From NCBI GenBank assembly GCA_951802425.1, contig OX637798.1, forward strand, positions 2,604,001 to 2,668,000: 64,000 nt of DNA. The letters are read 5' to 3'. Positions 33,515 to 46,700 of this stretch are shown one piece after another. The position numbers were made by a program, and so were the translations under genes. The stretch's first letter is position 1; every line of letters starts with the position of its first letter. The notes beneath the pieces were generated by a model that did no database searches, was not told where the DNA came from, and was given only the letters and a program-made list of their open reading frames with translations. The DNA comes from Clavaria fumosa (Eukaryota > Basidiomycota > Agaricomycetes > Agaricales > Clavariaceae).

Positions 33515-36500
33515 ATGCGCAAAGCTCTTGACACCACCCTCGCGAAGCTAAAGTCGTCTACAGGACCTCATTCTCTTGCCTTCATTAGCCTTCAGAATGC
33601 TCTTGCGCTTCTCAAGGAGGTTGCGGGGAAGTCGGGTGTACCAGGACTGCAGGAAGGTATCAAAGGATTGGTGATTCTCCTCGATGCTATTGAAGTGCGT
33701 GAGACATCTCATTTACCGTGCCGTCGCATCGCTCACTAACCATCCACACAGAAAACCTCGCAGAACAGCAGTGACTTGGAATCACTTGAGCAGCGCGTTC
33801 GAGACTTGCATTTAATGCTGCAAGAGGCATCCGATGGGGGGACCCTGCCTACAGGAATGACTGACCGTATCAACCACTTGTCTGAGTGAGTCACCATCCC
33901 TCTATACAATGTTTTGTTGATCTCAGCCTCGAATGGCAGATCATGGAAGTCTGTTGGCGAGCAGGCACAACATATGATCATGCGCAACCACTTGAAGCGT
34001 TTCCTCACTCGCAACCGTGATACTGTTGAGATTATGGGCCTCATCTCTGCTATCAATGACTCAATCCAACAATTTCTTGTAAGTGGATGGTTTGTACCTT
34101 TCGGAGACCGTGATTGAGCTGTGGCTACCCCAAGGTTGAAATTACACTTGTCAATGCTCAAAAGACACTTGCCATTGAGTCCGCACTTGGAGTAAGTTCA
34201 TGAGCCATAAATTGGCATAGTTGTACAGATGTGACTGACTAATTGCTAGGAACATGCCGCCCGAGCTGAGGAACATGCTGCCCAAACTGAGGCTAATTTT
34301 CAGGTTTGTCTCTTCCTGTTAGTGTCCTTATCTTGTTCATCATATGATTAATTTATCAGGAAATCAAGACAAGGCTCGATGACTACAGTATGGCTTATTC
34401 ATAATTTGATTCAGTGCTTTACTTATGTTTGGTCCGCAGCTGGTCTCAATCTGCCTCATGCTGCCACTGCTGGCTTCGACTGCAATAATAAGCTAGTCCC
34501 ATGTCTTGATGGTACTCGGAAACAGATTCTTGATGAGCTATATCAATGGATTGGTCATGACATCAAAGACCTCTCCCAGGAGGGCATACTCACATCTTCT
34601 GACCATTTATGTGTCATGGGGACTCGGCAGATATTTTGGATCAATGGTGTAGCTGGGAGTGGGAAGACTACAATTGCTTACACTGCTGCAGAGTTCTGTG
34701 AGGACAAAGGAATGCTTGCTGCAAGCTTCTTCTGCTCCAGGGATAATGCTGATTGCAGCAACCTTAATTTGGTGTTCACCACCATTGCATATCAATTGGG
34801 ACAGTTTTGTCCAGAGTTCAAGGCTGGTCTTGCAGAAGTGGTCAGGTCAAATCCTGATGTTGTCTACTCCAATGTCTCCTATCAGTTGAAAAGAATGATT
34901 GTCAAACCATTGCTTGCCATGAGAAATAAGTTCCCTCGAGGTTTAGTGGTGATTGATGCTTTAGATGAATGCAAGGATGACAATTCCACATCCACCATTC
35001 TGGCATCTTTGTCTCAACACATTGACAAGTTATTCCCATTGCAATTCCTCATCACCAGTAGACCAATTCTCCAGATCACTGGAGCTTTTCAACATCCACA
35101 TCTCATCAATACAACCAGGCCATTGATTCTTCATGAAGTCAAGTTGGATGTCATTAAAAGTGATATCCAGTGCTATCTGAAATGGCACCTTGGTGCTATC
35201 AAGCAGAAATATCACATTCCTGGTACCTGGCCATCTTCAAGAGATGTTGAAGACTTGACCCATATGTCTTCAGGCCTGTTCATATTTGCTGCTACTGCAG
35301 CAAGATTCATTGATGCTGCTGATCCCAGGGGGCAATTGAAAATACTTTTGAACACAAAGTCTATTAGTGGCTTCTCTCCTCTGCAGCATCTGGATCAGTT
35401 ATACTCCCAAGTGCTCAACACTGCATTCCCAGATATTTCTGATCACCTTGGAACCAAATTGCAATTGATTCTAGGTGCCATTGTCACCCTTCAGGATCCT
35501 CTCCCATCAGATCAATTGGAGTATCTGCTTGAATGTGATGTTCTTGGTTATCTTCAGCAGTTACAGGCAATCATTACCCTTCCAAATGATGGTGTTGGAG
35601 TTATTAGATTGATCCACCCATCATTCTTTGATTTCATTGTGGATTCTACCAGATGCCATGATGAGCAGTTTAGAATCAATCTTGAAGAGCAGCACACCAT
35701 CATGGCAGAAAAATGCTTGACAATGATGAAAAGGTTAAAGAAGGATATTTGTGGCATAAGAGATCCCACCAAATTCAATCATGAGGTTCCAGATCTCCCA
35801 GAGATGATATCCAATCACATCTCATGCAGCCTGCAGTATGCATGTAGATATTGGGGTGTGCATGTTTGCAGTGGCAAGCTTTCAAGTGATGTGTTGAAGC
35901 TGCTGAAGGATTTCTGCTCAAATCATTTATTACACTGGATAGAGGTCTGCAGCCTTCTTGGGCATCTGAGAAATGCATTGCAAATGTTGGCATCTGTGCA
36001 TGCCTGTCTTGCAGTAAGTGCATATCCTTGTCAGTTGAGGTTGGCAAAACTAACATGTAATCCTTTCTGCAGATCAGGAAAGATGTGCATATGACAGTCT
36101 CAGCACTGTTATATGATGGTCAAAGATTGATTCAAGAGTTCTTTCCAGCCATCAGTGTATCTGCCTTGCAGGTGTATTTTACAGCTTTGCCCTTCACCCC
36201 AACTGGCACTGAATTATACAATACCTATCATAAGCAGATGGAGGGTGCAGTGATAGTGCAAGGGGCATTACCAAAAAAATGGAATGCATGTATACAGGTC
36301 ATAGAGGGCCATTCTGGTTATATCACCTCAGTGTCATTGTCTCCAGATGGCACAAGGATAATTTCAGGGTCTCATGACAAGACAGTGAGAGTGTGGGATG
36401 CAGTCACTGGTGCTCATCTACAAACACTTGAGGGCCATTCTGGCCATGCCAGATCAGTGTCATTCTCTTCAGATGGCACAAGGATTGGTTCAGGGTCTGA

Positions 36501-38055
36501 TGACCAGACAGTGAGAGTGTGGGATGCAGTCACTGGTGCTCATTTGCAGACACTTGAGGGCCATTCTGATGGGGTCACATCAGTGTCATTCTCTCCAGAT
36601 GGCACAAGGATAGTTTCAGGGTCTGATGACAAGACAGTGAGAGTGTGGGATACAGTCACTGGTGCTCATCTGCAGACACTTGAGGGCCATTCTCATTGGG
36701 TCATGTCAGTGTCATTCTCTCCAGATGGCACAAGGATAGTTTCAGGATCTGAGGACAAGACAGTGAGAGTGTGGGATGCAGTCACTGGTGCTCATCTGCA
36801 GACACTTGAGGGCCATTCTCATTGGGTCATGTCAGTGTCATTTTCTCCAGATGGCACAAAGATAGTTTCAGGGTCTAGGGACAAGACAGCGAGAGTGTGG
36901 GATACAGTCACTGGTCTTCATCTGCAGACACTTGAGGGCCATTCTCAGCATGTCACATCAGTGTCATTCTCTCCAGATGGCACAAGGATAGTTTCAGGGT
37001 CTGATGACAAGACAGTGAGAGTGTGGGATACAGTCACTGGTGCTCATCTGCAGACACTTGAGGGCCATTCTCATTGGGTCATGTCAGTGTCATTTTCTCC
37101 AGATGGCACAAAGATAATTTCAGGGTCTCATGACAAGACAGTGAGAGTGTGGGATGCAGTCACTGGTGCTCATCTGCAGACACTGGAGGGCCATTCTCAG
37201 CATGTCACATCAGTGTCATTCTCTCCAGATGGCACAAGGATAGTTTCAGGGTCTGATGACAAGACAGTGAGAGTGTGGGATACAGTCACTGGTGCTCATC
37301 TGCAGACACTTGAGGGCCATTCTGGTTGGGTCACATCAGTGTCATGCTCTCCAGATGGCACAAGGATAGTTTCAGGGTCTGAGGACAAGACAGTGAGAGT
37401 GTGGGATGCAGTCACTGGTGCTCATTTGCAGACACTTGAGGGCCATTCTCATTGGGTCATGTCAGTGTCATTCTCTCCAGATGGCACAAGGATTGTTTCA
37501 GGGTCTGCAGATAAGAGAGTGAGAGTGTGGGATACAGTCACTGGTGCTCATCTGCAGACACTTGAGGGCCATTCTCATTGGGTCATGTCAGTGTCATTCT
37601 CTCCAGATGGCACAAGGATTGTTTCAGGGTCTGCAGATAAGACAGTGAGAGTGTGGGATACAGTCACTGGTGCTCATCTGCAGACACTTGAGGGCCATTC
37701 TAGTTATCTCAATTCAGTGTCATTCACTCCAGATGGCACAAGGATAGTTTCAGGGTCTAAAGATGGGACAGCAAGAGTATGGGATGCAGGAACTGGGGTC
37801 CTTCACATCATTCACAGTGATTCGAGCTGTGGGAGGTCATGGCCATACCTCATCAATAATGGATGGATATCCACTTCTTTCACAAGGCATAAGCTTTGTT
37901 GGATTCCTGTGACTTATCGTCACATATATGCATCCACTATTGACCAAGTGGCAGGGGTCACACCCCAGAATTCCATTATTTCCCTCAAATTCACTGCCTT
38001 GCATACCTACCTCCATACACAGTTTCAAATGCCTCTGCCTTCATATCATTCTTAG
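33515..38055 (+). CDS. NLR4: complete NACHT-WD40 STAND protein, 12 WD repeats
   Basis: Exons 33515-33694, 33752-33885, 33940-34078, 34135-34191, 34250-34303, 34360-34387, 34440-36013, 36073-38055 give about 1,382 aa. Exon 4 has 19 codons (12 in NLR2, 3 and 5) and exon 5 has 18 codons (25 in the others): one extra heptad-sized segment (LVNAQKT) and one EHAARAE fewer, so the linker length is unchanged. An open frame starting at 34,379 runs into the NACHT exon but begins with intron sequence and is not the real start. Walker A, Walker B and the post-WD tail are intact. WD40 repeats span about 802-1305. Confidence 0.9.
34250..34303 (+). repeat. Two-unit heptad exon of NLR4
   Basis: EHAARAE followed by the diverged EHAAQTE and ANFQ; one unit fewer than the paralogues. 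Confidence 0.85.
36310..37821 (+). repeat. 12 WD40 repeats of NLR4
   Basis: Twelve exact 126-bp units dominated by HSHWVMS (units 4, 5, 7, 10, 11) and QHVTS (6, 8) types. An alternating pattern of units 5-6 and 7-8 suggests duplication of a two-unit block. Confidence 0.95.
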
Positions 38056-38863
38056 CTCTTGTCCATGGGATCCCCCACCAAGCACAGGCCCAGGGGTGTG
38101 AAGATGGTGAAATGAGGAATAAAATATAACTTGAATCAAAATGTGTACTTAAATCTTAGCAAGAGGATTTGCATAACAGCCTCAGTCATTTCTTTTGTAT
38201 GTCAGAGGTCTGAATAATAATCAGAGCTACCAAACTGCTGCAGGAAGCCTTGTGCCATTGTTTCCAAGTCCATGAGCACAGCACTTCCCAGTACCAAATA
38301 GGTAGCCCCCACAGACTTCCTGACACAGTTATATTTTCATGCAACATGCTTAGGCAAGAAGATATACAAGTATTGTTAGAAAGCCATGAATGGGTTGAAG
38401 CAAGAATGTTATGATAGCACCATCACACTAACAAATTTTCCCTCAAGAGAAGCAAGGCTGATAATGAGCAGAGGCAAAGCTGACAACAGACAAAGGGATG
38501 CTGATGTACAGAGAATGAAAACTACACCTCATGAAGAGACATATTTTGATCAAGATTACATCCAGGTCAGAAGATAGTGATAGATACAGCTGGTCACTGC
38601 AGGAACGGAAAGAAGGCCAAAACAAAGCAAGAAAAAAGAAGAAAAAAATTAACCGAGAGACAACACTGGTGAGATGCACGAGGGGAGGTGTTCCACATTG
38701 ACGACTATCATGAGCGAGTAGCAATAGATACAAAAAAAAACAAGAACAGGGTAAAGGTGGGGGAGAGGCTGAATGGCTGAATGGCGAAAAAAGAATAGAT
38801 TATGCACTATTACAAGGCGAGCGCTTGAGACAAAGCCACGAAATGAGAGGGCGGGGGTGTGTA
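38056..38863. other. NLR4 3' flank, conserved non-coding array segment
   Basis: No gene seen. Includes the region into which the adjacent G-alpha relic reads because its stop codon is lost. Confidence 0.55.
38118..38123 (+). terminator. Candidate poly(A) signal of NLR4
   Basis: AATAAA about 60 bp after the stop, at the conserved position. Confidence 0.4.
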
Positions 38864-41027
38864 CATTAGTTCTGTGTGGCGCAGATGGTCTCGCAGTATG
38901 ATCTCTTTGACTGAGGGCAAGTGGGAGGTTGGTCAGTCACAAGCTTGCTGAAAAGAGGGTGCTAATGGGGAGGGGAGACCAGAGGAGGCTTACCAGTGCC
39001 CAGGGTGACCGACGTGGATTCCGTATCCTGTGCGCACAGATACCATCAATGCCGAATGGGCGAAACGAAGGCCAATACGTACGATGACTGAAGTAAGGTG
39101 GAAGAAGAAGGGGCGTGGTTCGAGGGAGTGTTTCCGTTGTATCTCCCTGAAGTGCTGCTGGAAGTCTTGAGAAGGCAACCATCAGACAATAAGGAAAGAA
39201 GCGAAATGAAATGGGATAGAACGGCGCGGGCGCTTGGTCGCAGTAGGCAGGTCGTTCTTCCGATCGCCAAAGGTGGGCACGCTGTCCCTGATGCGGACGC
39301 CGCGGCACAGCTTCGAGTCGAGGATGTCGCACTTGTCGAGGAAGAGGATCATCTGCGTTTGTGCGAGCCACTTGCATGCACACACCGCCTGCCACAGCAG
39401 GTAGCTGTCCTCGAGCCTGTTCACGCGCCGGTCCTGCAAGAGCTTCTCGTCGAAGCACGAGATTGGCGGGAGGAAGATGATTGCGTTCACGTCGTCGAAG
39501 TAGGGTGCCATGCCGTGCGCTGTGTGGAGACGTGGAGGGGGTTGGTCAGCGGGCCGGGACACCTCGGGTATAGGTGGGACGCACAGATGACCGGGTCCCG
39601 CATACATGAGCCACTCCTGACCAACCCTGCGACCTGTATCGATTCAACGGAGGGGCGGTCAGGATGAAGGCAGCTTTCAAAGGGAGGGGGGGAAGTAAAG
39701 AGAATGGAACGCACCGTGGTCAAACACGAATTTGTACTCTTGCACGCCAATTGTGCGCAGACGGGCTCGAATGACATCTGCGTCCGCCGGCTGGTAGTGG
39801 CGCGTGGCAATCCGCTCGACGTCGTTCAGGAAGCTACGCAAGGAACAAGCGGGTCAACACGCAGCCTAGCAACGAAAGAGCAATAATAATAATAATAAAG
39901 CAATAGTCCCCAACGTCACATCGATACCCACAATCCTGGGGTCTCCTCAAGCCTGACATTCCGCTTGGCCAGAGCGGACCGTGACATAGGGTCCTCCCAC
40001 TTCGCCTTCATGTCGTCCGCGCACGACGCAATGACTTCCGTGATGTCGTTCAGCTCCGTGCCCCAACCGCGCCTCACAACGGGGGTCAGCTGCTGCGCCT
40101 CTACCGCAGGAGCAGCCGCAGCGATGGCGGCCCGCCCACAGCGGAAGCGGTTCAGTGCGGTCTTCCACCCGTTGCGCGAGTTGATCGAGAACTCTTGCTG
40201 CTGCTGCACGCAGAACGCCGGGGCTCGTGTCCGCGTCGTCGAACGGCGCGGCGGTCGTGATGGAGGTGGAGTGCACCTCGCTCGCGGCGGCGCCGAGACG
40301 CCGCTCGAATGCGCCGCAGCGGCTCGAGGCGGAGTTTCAGGAGACGGAGTTTTTCGGCGAAATGCTGCTGCTGCTGCAGGTGGTGTGATTGCAGCGAGGA
40401 CGAGAGATGCAGGTGGGGGCGGCAGCTATGGTGGCGGAGGAAGAGGGGGCGCCTGTAGTGGTGGGCGGGGGAGAGGGCGTAGAGGTTTCGGAGCGCTGGG
40501 CCATTTCGTAGGAGAGGAGGTCGAGTACGGTGTTGACATTGCGGACGAGGTCGAGCTGGATGACGGCGCGCCATGAGGCGCGTTCTTCCTGCTATCCATG
40601 GCGGGCATAGGTGAGCTAGAAGTCTGATGCGTGGTGTGGGTTCCACAAGCGTTGGCGGTAGGATCAACGAGCGTCAGAGTGGGATCACCGAGCGTCAAGA
40701 GATGGATGGCGCATTTTTGAGGGTGGCGGATTTACCTGGGAGACGTCATTTGATCAGCCAGTGGAAAACAGTGGGGTTAATGATGATGGACGTGGGTGTG
40801 AGAGGAATAATAAGACGCACCGCTCTCGCTCTGTCCCAGGAGGAGGACCTTGACGGGCGCTTCTTGCGTCGAAGCGCCGCCTTTTCCTGGCGGATCTGCT
40901 CGCGGATCTCCTCGTCAACGCGGCGGGCGTGGGACTCGGCGAGCTCGCGCGCCTCGTGCTTTGCCGGCGTCTCGTCGCGCGGGGGCACGAGGACGGCGGC
41001 GAGTGGGTCGTCGTCGTTGATGCGCAT
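38864..41027 (-). pseudogene. G-alpha relic type A, module 4
   Basis: The ATG at 41027 opens MRINDDDPLAAVLVPPRDE, and the N-terminal stop seen in module 2 is absent (DEEIREQIRQEKAAL). One base is missing just before the P-loop (GGG against GGGG near 40,855), so LLGQSESG is read out of frame. The donor after KSATLKN is AT instead of GT. Later blocks (VIQLDLVRNVNT, CADDMKAKWEDP, DEKLLQDRRVNRLEDS, FLDKCDIL, FREIQRKHSLEP) lie in changing frames. The specificity motif reads LDKCD instead of LNKCD. The terminal TAA is TAC (38861-38863), so the end is open. Clear pseudogene by several independent lesions. Confidence 0.82.
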
Positions 41028-41630
41028 GTCTTGGGTGGAGGTTCTGGGTGGACTGATGGGGAGGAGGCGGATGGGGATGGTGGTGAGGAGGGGGGCGGGT
41101 ACGGATGCGGGTGAGGCGCGAGATGGATGTCGCGAATGAGGAGGAGGAGGGAGCTGTGAGCGTTGTAAGGATTAAAAAGATGACAGAAATTCTATGTTCA
41201 ATTGAATCATCGAATGAAATCCTTCCCTAAACTGGAAGGTGAATCATCGATCGGATAGAAAGTCGTTTCGGTCTCGCAATCGTATGAACGTGAAGTGACC
41301 GAGATTCGATGAGTCAGAGTTCCCACGTTCCCCCTTTGGATTTAACGATGAGGTCATGGTGCAAATGTCACGACGATGTGAGCGTTCACGTGATCAGCAA
41401 GATGGTCAGGACTGAGAGTAGGACATCGATCCTCGCAGGCAATCTCGATGCCATCTTTAGCGGACATCACTTGCTTTCCCTTACCACACAAGGGAATTTT
41501 ACTGATTATCAAGAGTACATCTATGGATTGTTTACAGCACTGCATTCGAGATGAGTCATGTCTCTTTATCATGAAGCAATTATCCTTCGATTGAGATGTG
41601 TTTGGTTACTCTCTCTCGACCTACACATGG
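41028..41630. other. Spacer between G-alpha and NHX relics, module 4
   Basis: Non-coding; homologous to the spacers in modules 2 and 3. Confidence 0.5.
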
Positions 41631-42726
41631 AATGTCCATATCAGACATCGTGTCCCTCCTATTCTGTGGCATCACTTTGAAGCACTACACGTATCACACC
41701 ATGTCTCGAAAGACACTCTCACAGCTTTTAGAGAATTTCATCTTCATCTACCTCGGATTGTCGCTATTCACGCACGAGCCCGCCAAGTTCAGAGAAGGTC
41801 ACGAATTACGTCAAGCCACTCTTCATCGCCATCACCATGGTCGCTGTCATCCTCCTCCTCGGATTGTCGCTACTCACGAGCCCGCCAAGTTCAGAGAAGG
41901 TCACGAATTACGTCAAGCCACTCTTCATCGCCATCACACGCTATGCCACCGTCTTTCCCTTCTCTGAGGCGATCAACTTCTTCTACAGGCACGCCCGCAG
42001 CTAGCGGCACAGAGAGCTCCCGCACTCATAACCGATGATGCTCTTCTGGGCCGGTCTGCGCGGCGCCGTCGGTGTCGCTCTGGCTGCGGGCTTCAAAGGG
42101 CCCAACGCGCAGAGGCTCCGGACGACCGTGCTCATCGTCGTCGTGCTCACTGTCATCCTCTTTGGCGGGACGTCGGCACGGATGTTCGAGATCCTCGGAA
42201 TCTGCACTGGGGTCGAGGACGAGGACGCGTCCAGCAGCGAAGAGGAGGACGGCGGCTGTCTTCTCGGCGGCGATGAGTGGAATCACCGAAGCACGCGCCT
42301 AAGCGGACTTGGGCGATGGCGGCTCTACTTTGACGGCGAGCCGTCGTATCTGACGCATAGGAGACAGATGTTCCCGCGCGGCGACCCCGCGCGGGTCGGC
42401 ACGCACTACGCGTCGGACAACCATCAGCATGGGCATGCGCAGATGCTAAACAGGCACGCTGTTCTCTGCCGCGTCGTCGGAGTCATACGAGTCGGACAGG
42501 GAGGAGGCACTCCCGATGGCGCCGATGACGTCCGCTGGCGGAGTGGTGGTAGTCGTGGGAACGGCGGCAGGGAGGGCCAGGGGCGGATGGGGAGCTCGTC
42601 GGGGGTGAGGACGGCTGGTGGTTCCAGGCGCTTGACAAGCGGTATCTGCTGCCCATCTTCTCAAACGCGACGGCGAGCCGGACGTTCCACGCGCGCAAGG
42701 CGCGGATGTGGGGGCAGGGGATGTAG
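41631..42726 (+). pseudogene. NHX C-terminal fragment, module 4, with internal duplication
   Basis: FCGITLKHYTYHTMSRKT, then ENFIFIYLGLSLFT. About 106 bp encoding LGLS...SSEKVTNYVKPLFIAIT is present twice in tandem (41751-41856 and from 41857). The first copy retains an ITMVAVI segment lost in other modules. FWAGLRGAVGVALAAGF and the RWRLYFDGEPSYLTHRRQMF tail follow, with a frameshift after AQMLN near 42,450. Confidence 0.75.
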
Positions 42727-43119
42727 GAGGGAGGTTGGACTCGCTGATCGAGAGCAAAGACGAGGAAAGGGGCGCTGAGGTAGATTTAGGAGGGGCGGAA
42801 CGGTGGTGAGCGCCGGGACGGGAATGCGGTCAGCGTCACGGGCTCTGCGCTGCCCCTGGGAAGTGTAGAAAGCCGTATGGAACGAGGACTTTCGAGCCCA
42901 AACTGAGGGCGACTCCGCTTGATGGGCAGAGCAACAGCAACAGCAGAGGTAGGTTGTCGTGAGCAGCGATACATATAAAAGTATTGAAATCAGACAAGAT
43001 GAAAGTGGTAAAGATGAGGAGAAGCCGAACGATGAAAAAGCATTAGATTATGCATCATTACAAGGCGAGCGCTTGAGACAAAGCCATAAGCGAGATGGAA
43101 GGGGTGGGCGTTAGTTAGA
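42727..43119. other. Spacer between NHX and G-alpha type B relics, module 4
   Basis: No gene seen. Shorter than in modules 2, 3 and 5 because of a deletion near 42,960 that removes most of the shared G-alpha 3' flank. Confidence 0.5.
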
Positions 43120-43590
43120 TTACAGTAACTCTGCGTGGCGCAGATAGTCTCGCAGTATGATTCCTTCAACTGAAGATAACAGGCAGTCAGTCACGAGTTT
43201 GCTGTAGACAGGGTGCAGAAGGGGAGGGGGTAGTGAAAAGAGGTTTACTGGTGGTAAAAATGATCGTCGCAATTTCCATATGCTGTGCGCGCAGATACAA
43301 TCAACCCGGAATCAGCTAAATGTCAATGCGCACGATGGTTGAAGTAACGTGGAAGTAACGTGGAAGAAGGAGAATAGTTCGGGGGAGTGTTTCCGGAGTA
43401 TCTTCCTGAAAAATCGTCATATCAGAGGAGGATAATAGGGCAAAAAGAGAAAGAAGAAGGACCATCTGCGTGCGCGCGAGCAAGGGGCTCGTGCACACCA
43501 CATTCCACAGCCGGTAGCTGTCCACGCTCGGGTCATCCACGAGCTTCTGGGGGACGTGGTTTGGGGGAGGGCGCGAAGGTAGATTCCCGC
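43120..43590 (-). pseudogene. G-alpha relic type B, module 4
   Basis: Same truncated type B content, ending at TAA 43120-43122; SVDSYRLWNVVCTSPLLART is visible around 43,530-43,470. Confidence 0.7.
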
Positions 43591-43600
43591 TGCTGACATT

Positions 43601-43718
43601 GCAGGTCGGCGTCACATGACACCAGAGCTGGAATTGACCGCCATCGATAAGCATCGTCGATACCGTAAGCATCGTCGTCGCAAACTTGCATCTTTCGTCG
43701 ACACTACTAATATCAATC
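43601..43718 (+). promoter_or_regulatory. NLR5 proximal promoter
   Basis: Conserved block with two TAAGCATCGTCG elements (43648-43659, 43666-43677) and the leader ACTACTAATATCAATC. Confidence 0.45.
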
Positions 43719-46700
43719 ATGCGCAAAGCTCTTAACACCACCCTCGCGAAGCTAAAGTCGTCTACAGGACCTCATTCTCTTGCCTTCATTAGCCTTCAGA
43801 ATGCTCTTGCGCTTCTCAAGGAGGTTGCGGGGAAGTCGGGTGTACCAGGACTGCAGGAAGGTATCAAAGGATTGGTGGTTCTCCTCGATGCTATTCAAGT
43901 GCGTGAGACATCTCATTTACTGTGCCGTCGCATTACTCGCTAACCATCCACACAGAAAACCTCACAGAATAACAGTGACTTGGAATCACTCGACCGTCGT
44001 GTTCGGGACTTGCATATCATGCTGCAAGAGGCATCTGATAGCGGGACCCTGACTACAGCAATGACTGACCGTATCAACCACTTGTCTGAGTGAGTCACCA
44101 TCTCCCCAGTGTAATATTTTGTCAATCTCAGTCTCGAATGGCAGATCATGGAAGTCTGTCGGTGAACAGGCACAGCGTATGATCACGCGCAACCACTTGA
44201 GGCGTTTCCTCACTCGCGACCGTGATACTGTTGAGATTATGGGCCTCATCTCTGCAATCAATGACTCAATACATCAATTTCTGGTAAGTAAATGGCCTGT
44301 ACTTTTCAGAGACCATGATTGAGTGGTGGCTACCCCAAGGTTCAAAGTACACTTGCCATTGAGTCCGCCCTTGGAGTAAGTTCATAAAGTAACATAGTTA
44401 CTCAGATGTGACTGACTAATTGCTAGGAACATGCTGCCCGAGCTGAGGAACATGCTGCCCGAGTTGAGGAACATGCTGCTCGAGCTGAGGCTAGCCTTCA
44501 GGTTTGTCTCTTCCTGTCAGTGTCCTTATCTTGTTCATTATGTTCATCATATAATTAATTTATCAGGAAATCAAGACAAGGCTCGATGACTACAGTATGG
44601 TTTATTCATAATTTGATTTAGTGCTTTACTTATGTTTGGTCCGCAGCTGGTCTCAATCTGCCTCATGCCACCACTGCTGGCTTCAGTTGCAACAATAAGC
44701 TAGTCCCATGTCTTGATGGTACTCGGAAACAGATTCTTGATGAGCTATATCAATGGATTGGTCATGATATCGAAGACCTCTCCCAGGAGGGCATACTCAC
44801 ATCCTCTGACCATTTATGTGTCATGGGGACTCGGCAGATATTTTGGATCAATGGTGTAGCTGGGAGTGGGAAGACTACAATTGCTTACTCTGCTGCAGAG
44901 TTCTCTGAGGACAAAGGAATGCTTGCTGCGAGCTTCTTCTGCTCCAGGGATAATGCTGATTGCAGCAACCTTAATTTGGTTTTCACCACCATTGCCTATC
45001 AGTTGGGACAGTTTTGTCCAGAGTTCAAGGCTGGTCTTGCAGAAGTGATCAGGTCAAATCCTGATATTGTCTATTCCAATGTCTCCTATCAGTTGAAAAA
45101 GATGATTGTCAAGCCATTGCTTGCTATGAGGAATAGGTTTCCTCAAGGTTTAGTGGTGATTGATGCTCTGGATGAATGCAAGGATGACAGTTCTACATCC
45201 ACCATTCTGGCATCTTTGTCTCAACACATTGACAAGTTGTCCCCATTGCAATTCCTCATCACCAGTAGACCTATTCTCCAGATCACTGGAGCTTTTCAAC
45301 ATCCACATCTCATCAATACAACCAGGCCATTGATTCTTCATCAAGTCAAGTTGGATGTCATTAAAAATGATATCCAGTACTATCTGAAATGGCACCTTGG
45401 TGCCATCAAGCAGAAATATCACATTCCTGGTACCTGGCCATCTTCAAGAGATGTTGAAGACTTGACCCAAATGTCTTCAGGCCTGTTCATATTTGCTGCT
45501 ACTGCAGCAAGATTCATTGATGCTGCTGATCCCAGGGGGCAATTGAAGATACTTTTGAACACTAAATCTGCTACTGGCTTCTCTCCTCTGCAGCATCTGG
45601 ATCAGTTGTACTCCCAAGTGCTCAACACTGCATTCCCAGATATTTCTGATCACTCTGGAGCCAAATTGCAATTGGTTCTGGGTGCCATTGTCACCCTTCA
45701 GGATCCTCTCCCATCAGATCAATTGGAGGATTTGCTTGGTTGTGATGTCTATGGTTATCTTCAGCATTTACAGGCAATCATCACCCTTCCGAATGATAGT
45801 GTTGGAGTTATTAGATTGATCCACCCATCATTCTTTGATTTCATTGTGGATTCTACCAGATGCCATGATGAGCAGTTTAGAATCAATCTTGAAGAGCAGC
45901 ACACCATCATGGCAGAGAAATGCTTGACCATGATGAAAAGGTTAAAGAAGGATATTTGTGGCATAAGAGATCCCACCAAATTCAATCATGAGGTTCCAGA
46001 TCTCCCAGAGATGATATCCAATCACATCTCATGCAGCCTGCAGTATGCATGTAGATATTGGGGTGTGCATGTTTGCAGTGGCAAGCTTTCAAGTGATGTG
46101 TTGAAGCTTCTAGAGGATTTCTGCTCAAATCATTTATTACACTGGATAGAGGTCTGCAGCCTTCTTGGGCATCTGAGAAATGCATTGCAAATGTTGGCAT
46201 CTGTGCATGCCTGTCTTGCAGTAAGTGCATATCCTTGTCAGTTGAGGTTGTCAAAACTAACATGTAATCCTTTCTGCAGATCAGGAAAGATGTGCACATG
46301 ACAGTCTCAGCACTGTTATATGATGGTCAAAGATTGATTCAAGAGTTCTTTCCAGCCATCAGTGTATCTGCCTTGCAGGTGTATTTTACAGCTTTGCCCT
46401 TCACCCCAACTGGCACTGAATTATACAATACCTATCATAAGCAGATGGAGGGTGCAGTGATAGTGCAAGGGGCATTACCAAAAGAATGGAGTGCATGTAT
46501 ACAAGTCATAGAGGGCCATTCTGATCATGTCACCTCAGTGTCATTGTCTCCAGATGGCACAAGGATAATTTCAGGGTCTTTTGACAAGACAGTGAGAGTA
46601 TGGGATGCAGTCACTGGTGCTCATCTGCAGACACTTGAGGGCCATTCTAATAAGGTCACTTCAGTGTCATTCTCTCCAGATGGCACAAGGGTAGTTTCAG

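Noticed and set aside
34379..34440. Upstream start (MTTVWLIHNL) for the NLR4 NACHT ORF
   Set aside because: The segment includes intron 6 (34388-34439), which is conserved as a GT-AG intron in all copies; the real N-terminus lies in exons starting at 33515.
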